A stretch of DNA of 64,000 nt, taken from NCBI GenBank assembly GCA_963513935.1, contig OY740769.1, positions 107,859,762 to 107,923,761 of the forward strand. The letters are read 5' to 3'. A program made the position numbers and the translations under genes. Source of the stretch: Aphrophora alni (taxonomy: Eukaryota > Arthropoda > Insecta > Hemiptera > Aphrophoridae). How positions within the stretch are numbered: position 1 is the stretch's first letter; each line of letters starts with the position of its first letter. Of this stretch, positions 30,669 through 43,499 are shown one piece after another. Below the pieces are notes generated by a model. The model saw only the letters and a program-made list of their open reading frames with translations. It was not told the DNA's origin and made no database searches.

Positions 30669-30826
30669 AAACTGTTTAGTTCATTTTATCAGTGTATGAT
30701 GTTGATATTATTTCAGAGACTGTTTGCTTTGTAATTCCACACTAAATGCCATTCATGGTTCTTGATATTGCTTTTTTCTCTAACAATACAAATAAAACAA
30801 GATATTTAAAAATATATATAATAGAA

Positions 30827-30844
30827 ATATATATATATATATAA
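30827..30844 (+). repeat. (AT)n microsatellite
   Basis: Short AT tract at the left edge of palindrome D. Confidence 0.85.
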
Positions 30845-31098
30845 ACATCCAAAGTTTTCTTTATAATTATTAGTTTTGAAATTGTTAATGTACAAGATAT
30901 TTTTAAGTCAAATATTTTTAATTTGTGATTAAATAGGAAGAAACAATAAAAAGAATTCTATCTGGTTCGTGTGTGTATATGCATATTTTTAAAGTTTCTT
31001 CCTGTTTAATAACAAATTAAAAATATTTGACTTAAAACATATCTTGTACATTAATAATTTGAAAAATTATAATTATAAAACTCTAGATGTTTTCAATT
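30842..31098 (+). mobile_element. Palindromic element D (MITE-like)
   Basis: Arms of about 100 bp (30842-30944 and 30999-31098) are inverted copies, sharing AATGTACAAGATAT, AAGTCAAATATTTTTAATTT and AGGAAGAAAC. The centre is about 54 bp. No ribozyme-like core was seen. The external ends carry ACATC...GTT-type sequence, but no clear target duplication. Confidence 0.75.
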
Positions 31099-31389
31099 AT
31101 CCATATAACTCATTTTTTACTTCATTCTTATTCAATATCAGTATCATCTTATATTTTTTAAATACCTCTGAATATTCCTATTGACTTTTAAAGTTAAATC
31201 GTTCTATAATTTTATTAAAAAAGGAACTTGGTATGTGGTATTCCACTTTTGATATGGTTCACGTTTATATAAATGTAAAATGAATTTCAATTAATCATAA
31301 CCAGAAAAGTGCCTTAGATTAAAAACTAATAAAAAGTTACAAAAAAGTGGTGAATTTTAAATATCAAAAATTGTCTGATTAAAAAAGTG

Positions 31390-31710
31390 AATTCAATATA
31401 TTTTGTATTTAGCTTACTTAGTCTAAATAAAATAAACCTTACTGGAATGCTATTTAGCTACGTCTGCAAAGAGACATCATCAGGCTTCGCACGTGTCACA
31501 ATTAATTATAAAATTACATACAATAAATACACGAACATTTAAAAACAATACATGTTATATATAGGGCAGCCTGATGATGCCTCTTTACAGACGAAACTGA
31601 CGTAGCTAAATTACATTCCATTAAGAATGATTTTAGACATATGAAAAACAAGTAAAATATTTTTGACATTTTTGATTTTAATAAAGTAAACACAAAATAT
31701 ATTGGTTATA
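31390..31710 (+). mobile_element. Palindromic element C with hammerhead-like arms
   Basis: Inner arms 31438-31486 and 31568-31625 are inverted copies; weaker inverted similarity extends to about 31390 and 31710. The right arm reads AGC, CTGATGA (31571-31577), T, a stem region, GAAAC (31593-31597), TGAC, GTA, GCT. AGC/GCT can close stem I, and AC/GU around a four-base loop can form stem III, as in a hammerhead. The left arm (minus) keeps a perfect GTCT/AGAC stem II but has lost nine bases containing GAAAC between two GTC copies. Confidence 0.7.
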
Positions 31711-33032
31711 AACAATAAAGAGGCTGGAAACAAAAAGAATTATAACGAAGTTTTACTTGGTGTCTGATATTAAATACAAAATCGTTACTTTCAAGGCTCA
31801 TGAAAGACATTCATCTAAGTTAACCTAAACTGAATTTAAATAATTTGAATAACTTGAAATTGTTATGTTACCCTACCTGAAACAAATACCCTATATAAAT
31901 TGTAAATTTGTATATGTAACCATATTTTCCACTTAAACACAAAAGAGCTTAGTAGGCTAATCATATTATAAAAATTACATGTTAAATTAGAGAACAATCT
32001 AGTCATTGCCAGCAAACTGTAGTGACTAGCGAGGGAAGGGGCTATTAAGTAAAATATAATGAACATATGAAGTATTTTATTTGAGAGGAAGTTAGGTAAT
32101 TATTGTAGAAATGGGTTTGTTTAGCTCTAAACATTCGCCATAACAGCTCATAATAACCCAATCTGAAAAGGACACTGCTACCTTTTTATATATTATTAAC
32201 ATCTAGTTTATGTTATAAAATAACATAACTCTTCCTTTTATCTTGTCTTGTAGATGCTTAAAAATATTACATTTTTAAATATATGTGATGTGGTCAAATG
32301 AAATCCATTCATAATTTTTCCTCGCAATTTTAGTTGACTCATGATTTTTACATAAATATGCTCTTTAAATTCTAAAAGAAAAAATATCAGAAGTGTAATA
32401 GCTGATGAACGAAAAGTCCATTTATCGGACTAAGTGTGTCAACACTTCATAAATAGATGAGCATAGAGAAAACAATAGAAACGAAAAGAAAAAAAACTAA
32501 ATTTTGTTGTTACTAAAAAGGCAAATTTATTTTGATAATATATTGTAATAAAGGTCCTTTTGCTGGGTTTATGATGTTTGTAATGTAACAACATCGATTA
32601 TTATTTTTCGTGAATTGTAATCTAAAATAAAGAACCATTAAGAATCCATTTCAAAAATACGAGTTTTTAATAAATATAGAATTCACTGATCTTATTTAGT
32701 TTCATTTATAATTTTGTTGGAAATAGAATAACCGACCTTATTTTGTCAGTTCAGTTCTATAATATTCCATTTTCTCGTATGTCGTCTTCTTTAGTCTAAC
32801 AAGCAGTGGCTTTAAGCAAAATTTTATAATAAAGAGTTATTTTGATACAAATAGTTATACTACAATTTATGATAAATAACGAAACAAAAATACAATAGTT
32901 CAGGTGACGCAAGTTACAAGAACTACAACTTTCGTACACAAATAATTGGAGATAACATTTGATTATTGTTTTAATTATACTTTCTGCATAAGGAGGATCT
33001 TTCTATCCTCACGTGTCACGATTCACAATTCA

Positions 33033-33034
<2 letters not shown>
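31711..33034. other. AT-rich stretch, no gene seen
   Basis: No supported feature; the ORF at 31863-32066 (minus) lacks any recognisable motif. Confidence 0.4.

Positions 33035-33065
<31 letters not shown>
33035..33065 (+). repeat. (TA)n microsatellite
   Basis: About 31 bp of alternating TA. Confidence 0.95.
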
Positions 33066-33068
<3 letters not shown>

Positions 33069-34661
33069 AATACTTTTATATCAGATTAGGCTTATTAAAA
33101 GTAGCAGTGCTAAAGTGGATGACGCTAAACATGTTATATTCATTGCCGTTTTGTAATATAATTCACGCTATATTTAAACCGTTGTTATCGCAAAACCTCC
33201 ATTATTAGTGATTCGATTTGTGATTTTAAATAAATCCAACTTTGATACTTTATGTATATTTAGTTCAATTCTACTAAACCTTACTTAGATATATCGGCGA
33301 TGATTACCCACTATGTCTAATGACAGCTGAAATGTGTAATGTGTCATAAAGTTTTTGTCGACGCCATTATCGCCTGTGATATAATAATAAAGTATACAAT
33401 CAATTGCAAGTATTAACAGAACAATCGGCACGAGATTAAATACTTGAAGGTTGTTTAGAAACTAAAGTTATTTATTTAACATGAATCATTACACCACTTC
33501 AAAGGATTAGTAAATAAACTCACCTCAGGGGATTTCTCTTTCTTTTCTGATCATAGTTATTTATTTTTAAAATAACCCATACGTATCAAATTTCTTGTAA
33601 CTTTCGCAACATAATTTATGAAAAAAAAAAAAAAAAAAAAAAAAAAACCCAAACTTAAATCAGTATTTCTTTAATTGGTTAATTTTATAAAACTATTATT
33701 TAGGTTCTGAATTCATATTTTTTATTTTCATTTTCAAATAAAAATGTATACCTAAAATTATACAATAAAGTCGAAAATATATACGTAATCCCTGAATGTC
33801 TGAGTGAACAAAAATTATAGTAAATGAGTTTTTGTTTGTTATAAAAAAAGAAGATTTATTTTATATTTCAATTACCCTTATTACTTTATTGTATACCAAT
33901 CTTTTATATTTAAACTTACTCTCTATTTTTTATAAAACCAACAGATAAAAGTTTATATTTACAAACTTTATTAATTAATCATACACAATATTGAATTAAC
34001 AAATTATTTGAGATCTCTTTCTCCTTTCTCCTCAGGATTTCTATCGGTTAAGTTTTTTACAATATATATATTATGTATGTATGTATGTTAGTCCTTTTAG
34101 AAATTTTAAAATTATATTATAATAATTAAAAAAACATTGTATTTCTTCAAAAGTATAATCCATATTTTTAGTCTTATTTATTTTTACTTCCTTAATGAAT
34201 ATTTAAACTAGGGTACTTAACATTTCAGTTCACGTCCATCCTCAACACGTACAATAACCAGCAAATATTCTGTCTTCTAACAATTATCAATTCTTTATGG
34301 ATAAATTATATTATTTCTAGTTTCATCGCAAAAATGTAAAATTAATTCTTTTCTGAGAGCCCAAACAAAAACGTAGTACTAAGTATCAGAGCAAAAATAA
34401 GAATGCTTTTTTTTATTGTTATAACATTCTGCATTCCAAATTGTATTTCGTCTTCCTCCTCTCAGAAATATGTTACAATGTCTACCTAGTTATAAACTAT
34501 ATATATATTTTCCACCGCCTATAGAAAAAGCAATGGAACTAATGTGATTCTAAAGCATTATAGTTTTCACGAATTTCTTCATAAAATAATTTTTAATTAA
34601 ATCCTTTTTTATATATAAAAGAAAGGTGAGTTTGCTAGAAAACAAAACAAAGTTTGCAATT
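33066..34661. other. AT-rich stretch with A27 run
   Basis: Contains a 27-base A-run at 33621-33647 and (TATG)4 near 34071-34087. The A-run is not preceded by a recognisable retroelement. No gene found. Confidence 0.5.
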
Positions 34662-35346
34662 GGTGTGTTCGGTAGATTTGTATGTTTGGTAGATTGGCGT
34701 ATTCCGTAGATTGATGAGTTTGGTAGATTGGTGTGTTAGGTTTATTGGTGTGTTCGGCAGACTGGTGTGTTCGGTAGACTTGTGTTTTCGTAGACTGGTG
34801 TGTTCGGTAGATTGTTGTGATCGGCAGATTGGTGTGTTTGGTAGATTGGCGTGTTCGGTAGAATGGTGTGTTCGTTAGACTCGTGTTTTCATAGACTGGT
34901 GTGTTCGGTGATCGGTATATTGGTGTGTTCGGTAGACTGGTGTGTTCGGTAGACTTGTGTTTTCGTAGACTGGTGTATTCGGTAGATTGTTGTGATCGGC
35001 AGATTGGTGTTTTGGTAGATTGGTGTGTTCGGTATATTGGTGTGTTCGGTAGACTGGTGTGTTCGGTAGACTCGTGTTTTCGTAGACTGGTTTGTTCGGT
35101 ATTCGGCAGATTGGTGTGTTTGGTAGATTGGTGTGTTCGGTAGATTGGTGTGTTCGTTAGATTGGTGTGTTCGGTAGACTGGTGTGTTCGGTAGACCGGT
35201 GTGATCGTATACTGGAGTGTTCGGTAGATTGGTGTGTTCGGTAGACTGGTGTGTTCGGTAGACTGGTGTATTCGGTAGGCTGGTGTGTTCGTATACTGGT
35301 GTGTTCGGTAGATTACTGTGTTCGGTAGATTGGTGTGTTCGGTCGA
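34662..35346 (+). repeat. 17-bp minisatellite with higher-order structure
   Basis: About 40 copies of a 17-bp unit close to TGTGTTCGGTAGATTGG. Because 17 is not a multiple of three, an uninterrupted array reads as a 17-residue repeat (VYRTHQSTEHTNLPNTP on minus), which explains the 168-codon ORF at 34889-35395 and a plus-strand ORF. Variant units are ordered: ACTTGTGTTTTCG occurs at 34778 and 34953, and the related ACTCGTGTTTTC at 34879 and 35070. This implies a higher-order period of about 175-191 bp. Strand composition is strongly skewed (G+T on plus). Confidence 0.95.
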
Positions 35347-35441
35347 TGGGCATAAGAAAAATTGAGTGCCGTTTATTTAACAAATTTGTGTTCACAATTT
35401 AGTGTTGCTGTTTCTTTATTTTAAAGTAAAACTATTTGTTT

Positions 35442-35447
<6 letters not shown>

Positions 35448-35497
<50 letters not shown>
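35448..35497 (+). repeat. (AT)25 microsatellite
   Basis: 50 bp of perfect AT dinucleotide, 100 bp beyond the minisatellite. Confidence 0.97.
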
Positions 35498-35498
<1 letters not shown>

Positions 35499-35819
35499 GG
35501 CTGATACAAAATTAAAAAGACAAAACGAAACTTTCCTGTGAAGAAAAGTTATTTAAACTTATTGGTACTGTAGACGTTGTTAAAACAACGAAATTGTATA
35601 TAATTTCATTAAAACTAAATCATTTGGCATATTACTAAACCAAATGTATAAATAGTAAATTGCGTTTAAAAGTTCTGTTTTTGGAGGATAAGTTGCAGAA
35701 GATTTGGTACCTATTGAATAATGTAACGATCCCATTATTATTATTAAAACATCCTTGAATGTAAGTTTACTTGATTACATTGTGAAGCGGAATGACTTTT
35801 TTAAACTTCCAAACAGTTA

Positions 35820-36035
35820 ATGTCGTTTGAAGTGTTCCTACTCGGGATTGATAGAATGTTTTATTATTGTACTTTGGACGACAACGACTGGGAGTATCTT
35901 TGTGGCGTATTCAATAATTTAGCAGCCATTAGGCAGACTGGGCAATCATCACCGATATATCCGAGAACATTCGTGGACTTGGCTGGATTTGAACTGAATG
36001 TATCTTTGTTTTATTTTAAACAAACTTATGTTTAA
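35820..36035 (+). other. ORF of 71 codons, doubtful
   Basis: A Met-started ORF in a slightly GC-richer patch (MSFEVFLLGIDRMFYYCTLD at its start). Part of it, 35848-35910, resembles 24415-24480, where the frame is not kept. It is therefore more likely a repeat relic than a gene. No family recognised. Confidence 0.2.
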
Positions 36036-36419
36036 CATCACACCGTTATTTTGTTTGTTTCTATGAATACTTAGTAACTGTAAATTTAATTGGAATGTTA
36101 TATGTAATTAGCTAAGTAATTCCTACACCACTCGCGTATTTTTTTTACTATAGTCCCGATTTTAATAATTGTGCATTTTAAACAGTGTTACTTCTAGATT
36201 TGCCAACAATTGTTCATTTTCCTTGGAATCACTAATTTTTAAATAAATTTATCATTTAAATATCATACCTGTTATGGATAAGTAATATGTGTATATTTTG
36301 AAACAGGTATTTTAAATTTTGAAATATGTTTAATTTCGTTTTGTAAGAGAATTTATAAACATCTGTGCTTTACATTATCTATAGGTTAACTTATATACTT
36401 TATAAGTACGGATTCACGA

Positions 36420-36775
36420 AGTGTTGTGATTGGTTGTTTAAATTTCGCAAATATAAAAAGTTTATGATACTTATTGTTAATGTGAGACAATTGGGTCTGA
36501 ATGTATCTCGCAAAAGTTATAGAATTAACTCTACATACTGTATAGCGCTCAATATATTTGTGATTTATTGCTTAAATTGCAATAGTTAACGATTTATGCG
36601 GTTTATTGTTAATTTGTGACGATTGGGCCTGATTTGTTTTATTTCGCAAAAGTAAACGAGTTAACTGTTACACGCCCTGTATAGCGCTTACTTTATTTGT
36701 GATTTATTTCTTACACCTCGCAAAAGTTAACAGTTTAATATAGCTTATTATTAATGTGTGACAACTGCGGGGGAG
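36420..36775 (+). repeat. Degenerate tandem array, 132-141 bp unit
   Basis: The pattern TTTATG...TTATTGTTAAT..GTGA(C)..TTGGG..TGA..T..TCGCAAAAGT..A(C)G..TTAACT...TATAGCGCT..TTTGTGATTTATT recurs. Units start near 36461, 36593 and 36734, with a partial unit before the first. That is roughly 2.5 diverged copies. The ORF 36365-36589 runs across it and is incidental. Confidence 0.75.
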
Positions 36776-36819
36776 CTTAAATATTTAGATATTCTATGTT
36801 TTAGTCAGTATAAAATAAA

Positions 36820-36882
36820 ATGCCGGCTTCAGGATGTCCACGGAAAAAAAGTGAACATTGGTCGATGAACAAACGCCAATAA
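36820..36882 (+). other. Possible 20-codon small ORF
   Basis: ATG at 36820 opens MPASGCPRKKSEHWSMNKRQ and then a stop, in a locally GC-richer patch after the tandem array. The purine context (AAAATG) would allow initiation, but there is no conservation evidence. It is listed only because its composition differs from the surroundings. Confidence 0.12.
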
Positions 36883-38259
36883 CAGAAATCGAAGGTTATG
36901 GAATCGTGAAACTTACAAATTCAACATTATGATGTCAACATGAGCTTCAGAACTCGACATTATATTAAAATTGCATTTAATAATAACAATCCATATTTCG
37001 ACGAAGTTGATATTACTGAAGAATGTAGATATTGTAGTGGTTAGAACGAAACAAAAATCTATTATTCTTAACTTTTAAAATTTCTGAACTGGAAATGAAT
37101 AGTCTTATATAATTATTTAAACATTACAAGCAAAATTTTATATTTAGAAATTACGACGTATTCTTATAAAAGATAGCTTATAGAAGAATTTCTATGTAAC
37201 TGGTAGTTTATTTGTGATTTAAATTATCTGGCTAATCAGGTGAATGTTTATAAACTTCATGTTTTTAACAAAGCTATTTTATTGAGTAGACTGTCTCAAT
37301 TTTCAATATTTTGAGATATCTTAAAAACTAGAAAGTTTGGTGTTTTAAACTAAATTATTAGAATTTAAAGAAAGATCGGTTTCTCATTTGTTTAAATGTA
37401 ACGTAAACAACAACACACAGTTATCAGTAAACATAGTTATTATAGTATTTAAATTGTTATTATATTATTGATTCTTAAATTTTAAATTAATCTGTTCTAA
37501 CTATGTGTTTATTAAATTTAATGTTTTTGAGTTTGTGATCATCTGAATATATTATCCTAGGTCTTTAAAGCATCGTGTTTTAAAATACATCTGATTAAAG
37601 ATTAAATAATTTAGGATATTTTTAATTATAGATTAATTAAATATGTAAGATTTGTTTAATTATTGAAAATAATAAGTACCTTATAAATAATTCTTTTCCA
37701 AAAAAGTTTAAAATATCCTGCGTCGTTGAAACACGTATAGAATATACAAGTCTAAGTTTTATTTTCAGAATATCTTAATATAGGTACGGCTATATTTTCA
37801 GTAGAAATAAATATAAAAGTGAATGTTAGTGACGCATATTCAAGGTCTCAATAACCATGAAAATATTGGATTTTATATAAAAATTGCAATAAATAGAATT
37901 TTGTTTACGTATTCCCCTTAAAGAAAAAAAATATAAAGAAAATTCTGTCTTAATACATTTTCCCCCAATCTTTTTAAAGAGAATTTTTGTTTGCTTAGTT
38001 TTTGAAACTAAAGTTACAAACCTGGAAACTTTTTATACTTATGGTATCCCTGGTAGACATTAGTGAAAACAACATATGATAATCGGTCTAGCATTGTGAT
38101 GAAAAGAAGATAGAAGTTTATTTATTTCCTAACTTTTATGATGACATGCATATATTAATACACTGAATAATAATAATATAATTATAATAAGGTTGAACAT
38201 TGTGAATAATGAAGAATCTTATTATTTTTTTATTCGATGTAATGTAATAACCTAGTTCA
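36883..38259. other. AT-rich stretch, no gene seen
   Basis: No supported feature. Confidence 0.4.
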
Positions 38260-38480
38260 TAAGATAAAGAAAATATTGATTTTAGTCATGGAAATGTTAA
38301 TAATTTTATAACAACAATAATAATAATCCCACAAACGAATCCATGACAACAGAAACCGAACTAAAATTGTCAATAATGCAAATTAATTTAACTTTCTGTT
38401 ATTTAAATGTATAAAAACTCTTTTCTTAGAACCCTTTGACATCAGTTTCAGCCGTCGTAGTTTTAATTAACTTGATGCAA
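38260..38480 (-). repeat. Dispersed repeat S, copy S2
   Basis: Minus-strand copy of the S family. It contains GACGGCTGAAACTGATGTCA followed by AAGGGTT, and AACAGAAAGTTAAATTAATT. It extends through TTCTGTTGTCATGGATTCG to an AATTATTAACATTT end shared with S4. Confidence 0.75.
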
Positions 38481-40840
38481 ACTAAATCCGAACACTTTAT
38501 TCCAAGCTGAGTGAATGCATTTCATAAAAATATAAGAGAATTTTTTATTAATAATCAGTATTGTAAATCGCTTATATTATAATATAATAATTGAAACTAA
38601 TAATAGTAATTACTAGGATTTATTATTACGGTAAATTATTCAGATTTTTAATTTAGAGAAGTGTGTTATGTAAATTTATTGTATAGCATTTATAATAAAG
38701 AATAGCAGCTAATGAAGTCAAGTATACCTTTTGTTTACTATTAACATTACTTTAAAAGAAAAAAAAACAACTACATATGAATATGTTAAATATTAGTAGT
38801 TAAATTGAGCTGATATAAGTGATAATGTTTCCTTAAAATTTGAAATAACTATCCTTAATGCGTTTTTAACTTGAAGTAAAAACAAAGGAGGATAATTCTG
38901 CTAATGTTGTCATTATAGCACAGGAAACCCAACACCCACGGCTTAATAATACGTTTACTGCCTGATTATAGTGGTGTTAGGCCTAAGTCAAGAGTAAGAT
39001 GACAAAATATGTTTTTAGAAAAGTGGGCTTGTTGGAAACTTGAATTAGTATGTTCATACAATGTATATGAATTTGTGAGCTGCGACAATCACTTCAAAGA
39101 AACACTCAGGACACAAATTATACATCACAAAAGGCTCCAAAACATCCGCAAAATATCTAACGTAACATATCTTCCTCTTTTCTAACATTATGTGAGAAAT
39201 GAAGAGTCCCAAATATTTGTCTCTCGAAGGTTTAATGAAAATCATAGTTCTCTATATGTCGTTAGTTTATATATTCTTATTTTTAATTTCACAAAATATT
39301 ACACTGAATACATTAAGATAGAGATGAAATTTGATCGACTTATTTCTGAAATCAAAATATGTATGCTTTTTTTAACCTTTTAATTTTCCCCTTCTTATCA
39401 GAAAATGGTTTTAATCTATTTCTCTCTTTTTAATAATTTTCTCTCTTTCTAATAAACTATGATCTTCTAGATATAATATTTAAAATTGACGATTATTGTA
39501 TAATACATTAAACTTGAAAACGGACCACGTATATTCTATGTGCAATATTTATCTGGTATTTTTTTGTGAAATATATTACTATTGTAATGGAAGTTATTAT
39601 GAAAATATTCATAACAAATAATTGAGTGTTTATTATGATTCAGTGAACAATAAACAATCCGTTAAAGCTGTTCAGCATACTGACACACCACAAAAGGAAG
39701 GAATGTATTTCCCTTTCAGATTAAATACAAAATATTTTGTGAGTATTCACTTAAAACCATAAAATTTTAGTTAAACCACAACAAAGATTATAGAATATTC
39801 TTTTGAAAGAAGATAGATAAGTATGTATATGAAAAAGCAATATATTTCGCAAAAGATCTTTCCTCACAAAACCTCCTTTCCAAATCATTCGTTGATGTAA
39901 ATTAAAAATCAAATCAAACCCAACACAAGTCCTAGGCATTACATTTTACCTCAACTTTTCTCATGTAAAAACTACCGATCCGCACGCATTGCTTTATAGA
40001 AGAAATGTATCTGACATTAGATCTCCACAATATATTTGAAAGAATTTGACAATCAAAGCATTCAAATGTTTTTGGTATGTCAATGCATAATGACTAATTT
40101 TTTTATATTTTGATTTAATATATCACGCATCACTTCAAGAAATGTCACAGATATACTTTCAATACTCATGACAATAAATAAAACCAAATTGATTTTTTGT
40201 CTTTAAAAAAATTGTAAATATAAAAACAGCGATAGTCTTTTCTTTTCCATTACCTCAAATATTTTCGAAAAAAAATAATATTATTTTTAATTTTTAAGAG
40301 TATATTTGAATTAAAAATGGATAACCCAGGATATTTAGGCGTAATACCTAAACATATTGTCCAGAGTATTGAAATATTACACGTATTTATATTTAGATAA
40401 CATCCGATTTTCAAAAGCATTCTATCAAATATTTTAAAAATTATAAAATTTTCAACGTTTAAAAAAAAAATTAAAATACCCTCTAAAACTTCAAAAATAT
40501 TTATTTCAATTTATTTATTCATAACTGAGTAAGAGAAAGTAAAAAAAATCCTTCAATTTCAATTTGACCAAAATTATACAATTAGCCCCGAAAGCAAACT
40601 TAAATTTGTGAATACCAAACTGTATAATAATTGCACATCATTTTTGGTAAAATGGTTTTAAGTATGATTCCACAAACAAAAACATTAAACAGGTGAAAAC
40701 AGGCTAATACAAAAGAGACTGAAAGTAGCTATAAAGTAGCTTTATAAGAAATAGATTTAATTGGCAAGACATTTCCCTCTAAAATAAATGTGAATAAATT
40801 ATTAAAATTATAACGTCCAAATAATTACTATTATTTGCTT
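38481..40840. other. AT-rich stretch, no gene seen
   Basis: ORFs at 39054-39245, 39192-39383 and 39751-39939 have no recognisable motif and overlap on opposite strands. No repeat partner found. Confidence 0.4.
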
Positions 40841-41010
40841 CAATAATAGGACGGCTGAAACTAATGTGAAATTTTATTTTCTAATGAGAGAGTTTTGTAT
40901 ACAATTCAATAATAGAACGTTTTGCATTTTATTGACAATTTTTATTCGATTATTGTTGTCATAGATTTGTTTCTATGATTATTAATTAATTATTGTTATT
41001 ATTATTAACA
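40841..41010 (+). repeat. Dispersed repeat S, copy S4
   Basis: AGGACGGCTGAAACTAATGT and the downstream TTATTGACAATTTTTATTCG, ATTGTTGTCATAGATTTGTT and ATTAACATTT blocks match S2 and S3. Confidence 0.7.
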
Positions 41011-42049
41011 TTTCTACTATGAAAAACTACATTTTACTTACCTTGTGTACTGGATTATTGTATTAGAATTATAAATAGAAATAATTTTTTAAATCATAAA
41101 GCAAAATTTTAATATTTTATTATCTGGATTTTCCATGTTATTGCATACAATTAAAATTTTGTGATAAATCTTGATATTTTATATTTTCAGTGATATATCA
41201 GATCAAACGAACACACACATATTACAGGCTGTCTTGGCAAATTAAATGTCTACTAGTATCCTCTCTACACCCCGAATTGTTGGACCTAGTTTCACTTGTT
41301 TTCATAATTCTCTATCAGGGGTAGTATGAGTTAGGTTAAGCAGTTCCTCTGTACCAACTTTCCGCTAAAAATAAATACATAAATAAAACACACTTTTTAA
41401 AAATATTTTAATATAAACGTACACTTTTCCATATTTATTAAGACCCTGAATAAATATTTGACATTAATTTCAAAGAATAAATAGATATCCTCTTGTGTTC
41501 AGAAACTAACTTTACACTTTTTAATTTTAGATAAAAAAGGTAATTCAAGACGCATATAACTTATTTATAAATAAACTTCTGCCTCATTGAAAATATTATA
41601 CACTCACTTGTTTGTAAACTGCATGCAATTAATTATTTTGTTTCATACACCACGTTGTATGGTTGTCTACTCTAAATTGGAACAATAACGATTCTGTGTT
41701 TATTTATTTGCAATAGTGTAGCCTACTATAGATTTGGATTAATTTAAAACATCAAACTCCTACTTTTTCTAGACAAGATGAAATGAATATGAGATAATGA
41801 GTCGAGATCTGGCTGTATTAGAGAAATATGAAATTTTCAAACCTGATCAGCTAAATAAAAGGCTGATTTCAGTTAAGGAAATAAACTATCCTTCAGTTCG
41901 AAATTATTGTTAACAAAAATATTTATATAAGAATATATAACGATATATATAACTTTTCATTATATAACATATTTATAATAACATTATATAACATATTTAT
42001 ATAACAATTTCTAAAATTATACGATAATATACCTAATGTTTAAATCAAT
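41011..42049. other. AT-rich stretch, no gene seen
   Basis: No supported feature. Confidence 0.4.
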
Positions 42050-42620
42050 GGTAAATATTGTATGTAACTTTAAAATTATCTATTATTCATTGAAACCAAC
42101 AACGTTTCACTAATGTGTATTAACTAATTGTTTAATATATTATTTTCGATTAAAGGCGTAAAACTTCTCGGTTATTATCACATCATTAAAAAAGGTAAAA
42201 CAAAATGAAGACCCCCTTTTTCTCTAATACTCTGATAACATCAGAATCGAAAGAGAATAAAATAAACCAAATAGTGAAGATAAAAGGGAAGGGTCTACCT
42301 CAATACTACATGAAAAAGTTTGTAAATCTTACTATAAAAGTTACTATATTGAGCTTCTAAGTGTGCTAATTGTTTTATGTAATCTTTATTGGGTTGCGTA
42401 TGCAAAAAATGTTATTTTTTTTCATACTTAAGGTTAAGATATAGGTTTTAGGCTACTATATTCTTGTTCACTAGGTTCCAAATGACAAAATAACACCAAA
42501 AAAATTGTTTTTGAAAATTTCATGATTTTTCACTATTTTCAGTGGTGAAATATGAATTTTTTTCATGAAAACAGAAATTTTAAAATGATTGTGGGGATTC
42601 TATACATAATCATGTTCAAA
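42050..42620 (+). repeat. Dispersed repeat R, copy R2
   Basis: Collinear with the minus-strand copy R1 (45150 down to 44690). Shared blocks are GAAACCAACAA, TTAACTAATTGTTTAAT, CTTCTCGGTTAT.ATCACATCAT, GAAGACCCCC, TACTACATGAAAAA, GTGTGCTAATTGTTTTATGT and TTCTATACAT near the end. A frame across about 42222-42360 stays open and includes IVKIKGKGLPQYYMKKFVN, similar to the R3 frame. Confidence 0.8.
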
Positions 42621-43499
42621 AAGTATATATATTACATTGTATATATTTCATAACTAACACACAATGTAACAAATTTTAATAATAATGTAAGTTTGAAGAT
42701 TCTACACGTTAATAAGTATAAAGAGTTTGATTCGTTGAAAATTAAATTATCAGTTTCAAAATACTCTACTTTAGTATCAAATAAAGAGATGCCTGAAAAC
42801 CCCCTCCCCATCTTACCCCGTCTGACCAACTATCTGCTTAGTAACTTGTTGCTATTCTTTCTCATTTATGCTGCTTAGCTGTATGCTATAATATAGGTGC
42901 TCTGCATAATAAACAAACAGATTTCTTCATTTACTATTTGGTTCTACCATATAACTACGGTGATAAGTTATAATTAAATGTATTATTTAGATTCTTCAGT
43001 TTATTTTTATATAATCACGAAAGTTAGATTATAATAAATGTTTTAGATAAAGTATGTTTACTGAATATTCCTAATGCAAGCTTGATGTTTGTACTAGATA
43101 TCAAAAATCAAATTGCATTCGTAATTGAAAGTAAATACGACTTCAATATTGACTAAATTTGCATATCATGTTGCAATGTTTGTTCATCATTTTCTTTCTC
43201 ACTCAGTTAAATATTTTGCCGATAAAGGACAATTAATACTTGACAATTTTGTTGCTTATAGAAACATTAATTTTTTATGAAATTAAATGATAAACCAGAA
43301 TTTATTTAAATTTCTCGAAATGGCGTATTATCAATATATTATGAGTTGCTTTGAAAAATTACCCACTAAAGTAATTTGTGCCTTTATATTAATTATTTTT
43401 ATTTTATATTATTGGGAATAAAACCAATGTATTCAAAAAAGTTGTTGACGTCTTTATAATATAATTAAAATTATATTATACGTCAAGTGACCTCTTTTT
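42621..43499. other. AT-rich stretch, no gene seen
   Basis: ORFs 42632-42829 and 42693-42878 overlap antisense and are unlikely to be genes. At 43458-43483 there is a short perfect AT palindrome at the presumed 3' end of the Penelope-like element. Confidence 0.4.

Noticed and set aside
33621..33647. A27 run as a retroelement tail
   Set aside because: No element body, promoter-like head or target duplication could be seen next to it.
34889..35395. 168-codon repetitive protein on minus
   Set aside because: It is the 17-bp minisatellite read through; other phases are open too and there is no conserved domain.
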